Positions 58,566-64,000 of a stretch of DNA of 64,000 nt are shown here, piece by piece. A program made the translations under genes and the position numbers. Origin of the DNA: Neolewinella marina (GTDB lineage Bacteria > Bacteroidota > Bacteroidia > Chitinophagales > Saprospiraceae); assembly GCF_002631205.1 (NCBI RefSeq), contig NZ_PDLO01000004.1:62001-126000 (forward strand), given 5' to 3'. The notes beneath the pieces were generated by a model. It was not told the origin of the DNA, did no database searches, and saw nothing but the letters and a program-made list of their open reading frames with translations. Position 1 is the first letter of the stretch, and every line of letters starts with the position of its first letter.

Positions 58566-58667
58566 GCCGAGAAAAAATACAGGCCCAAAACTGGGCATCT
58601 TTAAGATCTTGTGTTGTTCATAGTGTTTGTTATGTAGCCTTTAACCGAGCGTTAAAGGCTTTTTTTT
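58566..58667 (+). ncRNA. Candidate small RNA of about 100 nt (or attenuator leader of the arsR-type gene)
   Basis: A full promoter (58553-58560) and a strong intrinsic terminator (58636-58667) bracket about 100 bases with no plausible ORF. Inside is a small gccc/gggc hairpin near 58583-58596 and an AU-rich middle. I recognise no SRP, 6S, tmRNA or RNase P signature. Alternatively this is a leader with a transcription attenuator for the gene at 58762. Confidence 0.55.
58636..58667 (+). terminator. Intrinsic terminator
   Basis: A perfect 10-bp stem (agcctttaac / gttaaaggct) with a 5-base loop and an uninterrupted run of eight T on the plus strand. Confidence 0.9.
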
Positions 58668-58761
58668 GCCCCCTACCCTCGTACCGCTCCGCCCTTTCTG
58701 GGTTCGCTCCTTGTTTCCAACTGGCAGAGGCGTTATATTAGGAACGGTTATACTGTAAACC

Positions 58762-59103
58762 ATGTCCAACTCACCCAACCCGCCCTCGCCGGACGATTCT
58801 GACAAGAGCACACTAGTAGACGCTTCCACCTTATCCAAGGCCGTTTTACTGCTGCGCGCCCTGAATCACGATTTGCGCCAGCAAATCATTCGCCTGCTGT
58901 CCGACAAGGAGCAACTTACGGTTACCGACATCTTCATTTCGCTCCGGGTAGAGCAGTCGGTGGCCTCCCAGCACCTGGCCATCCTGCGCAAGGCCAACAT
59001 CGTCAAGCGGGAACGGCAGGGCAAGTACATCCTGTACAGTCTCGACCACGAGCGGCTGACCCACGTCAACCAGCTGGTCAAGCGCCTGGCCGCCGACCTT
59101 TAG
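58762..59103 (+). CDS. ArsR/SmtB family winged-helix regulator
   Basis: A 113-residue regulator. The recognition segment LTVTDIFISLRVEQSVASQHLAILRKANIVKRERQGKYILYSL (in parts, about 51-95) is the ArsR HTH plus wing. The usual Cys-x-Cys metal site is absent, and there is no cysteine in the protein, so it is not a thiol-based metal sensor. The gttaaagg/attenuator structure lies 95 bp upstream. It converges with the M23 gene: stop codons are 3 bp apart. Confidence 0.9.
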   Translation: MSNSPNPPSPDDSDKSTLVDASTLSKAVLLLRALNHDLRQQIIRLLSDKEQLTVTDIFISLRVEQSVASQHLAILRKANIVKRERQGKYILYSLDHERLTHVNQLVKRLAADL

Positions 59104-59106
59104 CGT

Positions 59107-60801
59107 TTAGCGGCGGAACGGCCGACTGAACGTGGCCCGGTTGCCCCGGGCGTCCACAACTTCCAACTCGAACTGGTGGGTGGTATTTCCCCCGATCGGA
59201 TGACTCTTCTCAAAGGTGTGGGACAGGGTGCCCGACTTGGCGTCGAACTCCAGCAGCACCCACTTCCCGTCCACCGTTGCCCGGTACGTCAGCTCTCCCC
59301 CCACGGCGTCGTCCACCAGCAGGCTGAAGGCCGACCGCCCCCGCAGGTCGGTGGGAAAATCGCGGATCCGGATGCGGGGCGGCTCGCGGTCCAGTAGAAT
59401 GGCGTAGTCTCCGAACGAGCCGATCTCGACCAGCATACTCCCGTCGGGTTGCCAGGTCCCGCCTACCGCCCGGGGGCTGCCCCCGTTGCCGCACTTGCCG
59501 ATGTAGGCGCGGGAGCGCAAGGAATCGGGTACCGCTACCCGCGGGCGGATGCGCAGCCGGGCACGACCGTGGAGGGCCGTCTCGGTATCGTGCAACTGGT
59601 GTACGTCGCTCAGGTACCCTTCCGAACCATCTACCAGTCGGGTGTAGCGAAACCGCAGGTCCTCGTACAGGGCGGGGGCTTCCAGTTCAAGCCGCATGCC
59701 CCCGGTGTCGATGATGCTGGCCTCCCCCGAGGGCAGGTAGTATTGGTAGCGCGGAGCTGGCGGTGCCGTCGTGCCCGCCGAAGGCGAGTCTGCCGGACGG
59801 TGGACCACCACCAGGCTGACGGCGGAGGTGTTCCCGGCGAAATCGGCGGCCGTGATGCTGATCCGTACCGGCACCCCCGGGCACAGTTCAATCAACCCGG
59901 CACCTGCGGCGGGCGCCGTATCGGCCCAGAAGGCCGCCTCCGCGACGGGGGTGAACAACCGGTAGTACCACGAAGAATTCCGCTGCCACTCCCCGTAGTC
60001 GGTGAGGGCATTGATGTACTGGGTCTTTTCCAGGGGGACCCGGTCGAAGTCGAAGGAGAACACCTCGGTACTGTCGGTGCAGAGTGTGGCCCGGTAGATC
60101 CCGTTCCAGTTGGGCATGGAGTTCTGGCGGTCGTAGGCCTTCAGTCCAAACCCGATGCGGGTGGCGTCCACCACCAGGGTATCCGGCAGTTCCTTGCGGA
60201 TCAGGTCGTAGGATTTGGCGGTGGGATCCTCCCCACCTTCTTGCCAGGTATACACCCGCAAATTGCGCAGCTGGGGGGTACGGGTATCGGCCACCGCGTA
60301 GCCCAGCGAGAGGGGGTTCAATTGAGCGTCGGTAGCCGCTTCCCGCAGTTCGAAGTGCAGGTGGGGGCCGAAGCTGAATCCGCGGTTCCCTACCCCGCCG
60401 ATGGTCTGCCCCCGGCGCACGGGAAAGGCCGTGGAGTCGGGACGAAAGTCGATCTCGAAGGACTCCCGGGCGTACTGCAGCCGGCGAATGGTATCCTTCA
60501 GTTCGGGGGCCAGTACCTCCAGGTGGCCGTACACGCTCCGCTTCCCGTCGGGGTGATCCACGTACACGGCCTGGCCGAAGCCACCGCTACTGATCTTTAC
60601 CCGGCTGACGAAGCCGTCGGCTACCGCCAGTACCGGCGTACCCACCGCGGCGCGGAAGTCCAGTCCGCCGTGGTAGTGGTTGCTGCGCAGCTCCCCGAAG
60701 GTGCCGGTAATCAGCAGGGGGCCGCGCAGGGGAGGCGCGTACTGACCAGCAAGAGAGAACGAAAGCAGCAGACAGAAAAGGATCCAGAAAGGGTAACGCA
60801 C
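59107..60801 (-). CDS. Large M23 family peptidase of the cell envelope
   Basis: A 564-residue exported protein. After a signal peptide (1-19), the M23/LytM domain is near the N-terminus (about 25-165) with HYHGGLDFR (first zinc His/Asp) and FGPHLHFELRE (third zinc His). About 390 residues of beta-rich sequence follow, with Ig-like strands and an AADFAGNTS segment. This layout, a catalytic domain first and a long beta tail, is a Bacteroidota-specific type. The start is a GTG at 60801, 20 bases after its TATCTTTG promoter. Confidence 0.87.
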   Translation of the reverse strand: MRYPFWILFCLLLSFSLAGQYAPPLRGPLLITGTFGELRSNHYHGGLDFRAAVGTPVLAVADGFVSRVKISSGGFGQAVYVDHPDGKRSVYGHLEVLAPELKDTIRRLQYARESFEIDFRPDSTAFPVRRGQTIGGVGNRGFSFGPHLHFELREAATDAQLNPLSLGYAVADTRTPQLRNLRVYTWQEGGEDPTAKSYDLIRKELPDTLVVDATRIGFGLKAYDRQNSMPNWNGIYRATLCTDSTEVFSFDFDRVPLEKTQYINALTDYGEWQRNSSWYYRLFTPVAEAAFWADTAPAAGAGLIELCPGVPVRISITAADFAGNTSAVSLVVVHRPADSPSAGTTAPPAPRYQYYLPSGEASIIDTGGMRLELEAPALYEDLRFRYTRLVDGSEGYLSDVHQLHDTETALHGRARLRIRPRVAVPDSLRSRAYIGKCGNGGSPRAVGGTWQPDGSMLVEIGSFGDYAILLDREPPRIRIRDFPTDLRGRSAFSLLVDDAVGGELTYRATVDGKWVLLEFDAKSGTLSHTFEKSHPIGGNTTHQFELEVVDARGNRATFSRPFRR

Positions 60802-60821
60802 GGACGCAGGATTGGGGGCGC

Positions 60822-60829
60822 CAAAGATA
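60822..60829 (-). promoter_or_regulatory. TAnnTTTG promoter of the large M23 gene
   Basis: TATCTTTG on the minus strand, 20 bases before the GTG start codon. Confidence 0.65.
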
Positions 60830-60860
60830 ACATTACCCCGCAGGGCCTGGAACCGGTCGG

Positions 60861-62102
60861 CTATCCGAAAGCGTTGAGGCCGGTGATGTCGTGACCGGTG
60901 ATGAGCAGGTGGACGTCGTGGGTACCCTCGTACGTCAGCACCGTTTCCAGGTTCATCAGGTGGCGCATGATGGGATACTCGTTGGTGATGCCCATGCCGC
61001 CGTGGATCTGCCGGGCCTCGCGGGCGATCTCCAGGGCCATCATCACGTTGTTCCGCTTGGCCATGCTGATCTGGGCCGGGGTGGCTTCTCCGCGGTTGGC
61101 CAGGGTACCCAGCCGCCAGGCCAGGAGCTGGGCCTTGGTGATCTCGGTGATCATCTCGGCGAGTTTCTTCTGCTGGAGTTGGAAACCGCCGATGGGCTTG
61201 CCGAACTGCTCCCGCTCCAGGCTGTAGCGCAGGGCCGAGTCGTAGCAGTCCAGCGCCGCGCCGATGGCTCCCCAGGCGATGCCGTAGCGGGCCTTACTCA
61301 GGCAGCTCAGGGGTCCGCGCAGCCCTTTGATGTCGGGGAAAACGTTCTCCTTAGGTACGCGCACGTTTTCGAAGACCAACTCCCCGGTAATGCTGGCGCG
61401 CAGGCTCCACTTGCCGTGGATTTCCGGGGCGCTGTAGCCCGGGGTGCCGGCCTCGACGACCATGCCCCTTACGGTGCCTTCTTCATCCTTCGCCCAGACG
61501 ACGGCCAGGTCGGCAATGGGGCTGTTGGTGATCCACATTTTGGAGCCGTTGAGGAGGTAGGCGTCGCCGTCGTCGACGATGGTGGTGCGCATTCCGCCGG
61601 GGTTGGAGCCGGCGTCCGGCTCGGTCAGGCCGAAGCAGCCGATGAGGTCCCCGCTGCCCAGTCCGGGCAGGAATTTTTGCTTGATTTCCTCGCTGGCGTA
61701 GCGGTAGATGGGGTACATCACGAGGCTGCCCTGCACGGAGGCCATGGACCGCAGTCCGCTGTCGCACCGCTCGAGTTCCTGCATGATCACCCCGTAGGCG
61801 ATCTCGTCCATTCCGCCGCCGCCGTACTCCACCGGGAGGCTGGGACCGAAGGCCCCTACCCCGGCCAGCCCCTTGAAGAGGTGGGTGGGGCACTTGCCCC
61901 GCATGGCGGCGTCCTCGATGATGGGGCTCACTTCGGCCTTCACCCAGTCGCGTACGGCCTGCCGGGCCATGCGGTGCTCTTCGTCCAGCAGGTCATCGAC
62001 CAGGTAGTAGTCGTGGAACTGGAAGCGGTCGGCGCGGGCCTGCTGGTGAAAGTCTTCCTTGGTGGTGAATCCGGCGCGGGATTGGGCGGTGGTATCGGGC
62101 AT
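60861..62102 (-). CDS. Acyl-CoA dehydrogenase, glutaryl-CoA dehydrogenase-like
   Basis: A 413-residue flavoenzyme that oxidises an acyl-CoA, probably glutaryl-CoA from lysine or tryptophan breakdown. Signature blocks are FGLTEPDAGSNPGGM (FAD/substrate), KMWITNSPIADLAVVWA, and the C-terminal YEGTHDVH with the catalytic Glu392 in the position used by glutaryl-CoA dehydrogenases. The RQIHGGMGI motif is also present. The acyl-CoA substrate needs testing because related ACADs share these blocks. It has no linked catabolic genes here. Confidence 0.9.
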   Translation of the reverse strand: MPDTTAQSRAGFTTKEDFHQQARADRFQFHDYYLVDDLLDEEHRMARQAVRDWVKAEVSPIIEDAAMRGKCPTHLFKGLAGVGAFGPSLPVEYGGGGMDEIAYGVIMQELERCDSGLRSMASVQGSLVMYPIYRYASEEIKQKFLPGLGSGDLIGCFGLTEPDAGSNPGGMRTTIVDDGDAYLLNGSKMWITNSPIADLAVVWAKDEEGTVRGMVVEAGTPGYSAPEIHGKWSLRASITGELVFENVRVPKENVFPDIKGLRGPLSCLSKARYGIAWGAIGAALDCYDSALRYSLEREQFGKPIGGFQLQQKKLAEMITEITKAQLLAWRLGTLANRGEATPAQISMAKRNNVMMALEIAREARQIHGGMGITNEYPIMRHLMNLETVLTYEGTHDVHLLITGHDITGLNAFG

Positions 62103-62233
62103 GAGTTTATGGTTGGTCTGGCAAGGTAAATGTAATTAATAAGCCCCCGACCTGCCGCCACTATTGCCGCCGGCGCCGCGGTGGCGCCAAAGAATACCTG
62201 GCAAAGTGTAATTTACCCCACAACATCTCCTCC

Positions 62234-63085
62234 ATGCTGAAGTACCTCCTGCTCCTCTTTGCCTTTCCCCTGGCCGCCCAGAGTGGCTACGTGAACGACA
62301 ACCTCAGCGTCACCTCCCGCATCCTGGGGGGAGAACGGCATTACGCCGTCTACCTCCCGCCCGATTACGAGGCTTCCGCACGGAGCTACCCGGTACTGTA
62401 CCTGCTGCACGGCGGCGGGGACGACCACAGTGGCTGGGTGCAGTTCGGCGAGGTGGCCCGCATCGCCGACGAGGCCATCCGGTCCGGCAAGGCCACCCCC
62501 ATGGTCATCATCATGCCCGATGCCAACACCGGCCACCGGGGTTACTTCAACCGGGTGGGGGGCAACTTCCGCTACGAGGACTTTTTCTTCGAGGAGCTGA
62601 TGCCTGAGGTGGAAACCCGCTACCGCATCCGCCGGGAGAAGCGCTACCGCGCCGTGGCCGGGCTGTCGATGGGCGGGGGGGGAACCTTCATCTACGCCCT
62701 GCACCGCCCCGACCTGTTCTCCAGCGCCTGCCCGCTGAGCGCGTCCATCCGGCTGCTGGACCGGGAGGAGATGGCCGCGCGGCTGCGGCAAGCGGGGGAT
62801 ACGGTATTCACCGACCAGCAGCTGGCCGACTACCACGAAAAGTACAGTGCCCTGGAACTGGTACGCAACGGCGATCCGGAGCAGATCGGCTCCGTGCGCT
62901 GGTACATCGACTGCGGCGACGACGACTTCCTCTACGAGGGCAACAGCCTGATGCACATCCTGATGCGCGAGCGGGAAATCGCACACGAATACCGGGTGCG
63001 CGACGGCGGCCACACCTGGACCTACTGGCGGGAATCGCTGCCCGAGGTACTGGACTTCGTCTCCCAGGCCTTTCACCAACACTAA
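62234..63085 (+). CDS. Exported esterase of the esterase D/enterochelin esterase-like family
   Basis: A 283-residue alpha/beta hydrolase. A signal peptide (1-15) is followed by a fold with YLLHGGGDDHSGW (oxyanion strand), the nucleophile S145 in AGLSMGGGG, an acid in DCGDDDF and H260 in DGGHTWTYW. Family members hydrolyse feruloyl, acetyl or siderophore esters; the substrate here is not evident. The SDR gene follows after 44 bp on the same strand, so they may be co-transcribed. Confidence 0.9.
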   Translation: MLKYLLLLFAFPLAAQSGYVNDNLSVTSRILGGERHYAVYLPPDYEASARSYPVLYLLHGGGDDHSGWVQFGEVARIADEAIRSGKATPMVIIMPDANTGHRGYFNRVGGNFRYEDFFFEELMPEVETRYRIRREKRYRAVAGLSMGGGGTFIYALHRPDLFSSACPLSASIRLLDREEMAARLRQAGDTVFTDQQLADYHEKYSALELVRNGDPEQIGSVRWYIDCGDDDFLYEGNSLMHILMREREIAHEYRVRDGGHTWTYWRESLPEVLDFVSQAFHQH

Positions 63086-63129
63086 CCCCTCCCCCGGAAC
63101 CCGCGCGCCGGCGCCAACCTTTCAGCAGC

Positions 63130-63747
63130 ATGAACGCCATCATTACCGGAGCCTCCCGGGGAATCGGCCGGGCCTGCGCCGAAACCTTCGCCGTGGCCGG
63201 CTACCGGGTGACGGCCGTGGCCCGCACGGAAGCCCAGCTGCGCGAACTCCAACGCAGCCACCCCACGGTGGAGCCCCTGGTGGCCGACCTCACGGTGAGC
63301 GTGCCCACTGGCATCTACGACGTGGTGATCCTGAACGCGGGCTACTACGCCCCCGGCGGACTGCTCGATCCCGGCCGCGACGTCTTCGGGGAAAGCTGGG
63401 AACTGAACGTGATGGCCAACCACCGGCTGGCCCGCGCCCTGCTGCCGCCGCTGCTGGAACGGGGGCATGGCCACCTCGTAGTCATCGGCTCCTCAGCGAC
63501 GGACGATACCTCGGCGCACATGACCGCTTACGGCGCCACAAAAAAATGCCTCCGTATACTCTACGAAGGCTGGGAACGGGAACTGAAGGGTAGTGGCGTA
63601 CGAACTACGCTCGTTGCGCCTGGCGCTACCCTGACGAGCAGTTGGGCGGAAGAAACTCCCCCGCCCAACATCCTGCAGCCCGCAGCGGTGGCCGAACTGG
63701 TGCTCCGCTGCGTAACGGAGGGACTCACCGGCCGAGTGACGATCTAG
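63130..63747 (+). CDS. Short-chain dehydrogenase/reductase
   Basis: A 205-residue NAD(P)-dependent oxidoreductase, shorter than the usual ~250. The cofactor motif TGASRGIG is at 6-13, ILNAG near 70, and the catalytic Ser (VVIGSSA) and YGATK follow, with Tyr-x-x-x-Lys intact. The short C-terminus lacks part of the usual substrate lid. Its stop codon overlaps the stop of the converging DUF2853 gene by two bases. Confidence 0.9.
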   Translation: MNAIITGASRGIGRACAETFAVAGYRVTAVARTEAQLRELQRSHPTVEPLVADLTVSVPTGIYDVVILNAGYYAPGGLLDPGRDVFGESWELNVMANHRLARALLPPLLERGHGHLVVIGSSATDDTSAHMTAYGATKKCLRILYEGWERELKGSGVRTTLVAPGATLTSSWAEETPPPNILQPAAVAELVLRCVTEGLTGRVTI

Positions 63748-64000
63748 GCATAGTGGCTCTCCATGCCGAGCTCCTTCAGTACCAGGTAGTAGAACACGGC
63801 GCGGTGCTTGCTGCGCTCGGTGTACTGCTGACAGGCGGCCTGTACGGCGTTCATGGCCTTGTCATTGTCGGTCACTCCGAGTTTCTTCTTGCAGAAGTTG
63901 TCCACGACCCGCTGCAGTTCGGTCTTGTCGCTGCAGGCTACCTTGTTGGAGTCGTTGTTGTAGATGGACGGACCGAGCCCCTTGGCGACCTTGCGGAGCA
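63744..64000 (-). CDS. DUF2853 family protein, 3' part
   Basis: The C-terminal 85 residues of a protein read on the minus strand to the TAG at 63744-63746. It begins in frame at the window edge with LRKVAKGLGPSIYNNDSNKV, followed by CSDKTELQRVVDNFCKKKLG and HRAVFYYLVLKELGMES, the core pattern of DUF2853 proteins. They are small, cytosolic and uncharacterised. The start codon lies outside the window. Confidence 0.85.
   Translation of the reverse strand, partial: LRKVAKGLGPSIYNNDSNKVACSDKTELQRVVDNFCKKKLGVTDNDKAMNAVQAACQQYTERSKHRAVFYYLVLKELGMESHYA

Overview
The window is a GC-rich stretch of a Bacteroidota chromosome, most likely from a marine Saprospiria/Lewinella-like lineage. The sequence evidence is: a SusC/SusD pair, two giant surface proteins ending in type IX secretion (T9SS) C-terminal sorting domains, LytTR signalling, a eukaryote-like citrate synthase, the rpsF-rpsR-rplI order, and many copies of the Bacteroidota -7 promoter element TAnnTTTG placed just upstream of genes. 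The lineage below phylum is an inference. I see no prophage, insertion sequence, CRISPR array or plasmid replication gene.

Layout. 1-5336: the 5' end of an unidentified membrane protein gene, a Spy-like periplasmic protein, an M1 aminopeptidase lipoprotein and an SLC13-type ion symporter. 5425-8729 (minus): tRNA-Pro, then an apparent operon read citrate synthase, gcvH, VanZ-like protein, TonB. 8870-12511 (minus): membrane protein, aldo/keto reductase, DUF2867-type reductase, LolA. 12741-14484 (plus): MarR regulator and a LolC/E-type permease. 14590-18184 (minus): desaturase, alkaline phosphatase lipoprotein, DprA. 18377-18900: tRNA-Ser followed by a nested palindrome and a tandem repeat array.

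18978-34895 (minus) is the most distinctive block. A 1536-residue PI-PLC fusion protein and a 2703-residue beta-helix/metal-motif protein share the same C-terminal module set and flank a histidine kinase/LytTR response regulator operon. The larger gene carries seven exact 336-bp repeats and three exact 1209-bp repeats.

35201-45837: RecQ, a KpsF/GutQ isomerase, ribosomal proteins S6, S18 and L9, an M23 peptidase, an ECF-type sigma factor divergent from a cysteine-less thioredoxin-fold protein plus response regulator, an XRE regulator, and a four-gene envelope/stress cluster (YtxH, Holin-X-like, unknown, PRC-barrel-like). 45877-53479 (minus): a SusC-SusD-lipoprotein-exported aminotransferase operon closed by a terminator, followed by an AEC permease. 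53754-64000: a helical protein of unknown function, a sodium/solute symporter, SecG with its TPR-like partner, a candidate small RNA, an ArsR regulator, a second M23 protein, a glutaryl-CoA-dehydrogenase-like enzyme, an esterase, an SDR and the 3' end of a DUF2853 gene.

Most genes are housekeeping or envelope functions. The parts most worth follow-up are the giant surface-protein locus with its embedded two-component system, the repeat element after tRNA-Ser, the candidate small RNA near 58566, the SusCD/exported-aminotransferase operon, and promoters so close to start codons that the transcripts should be leaderless.
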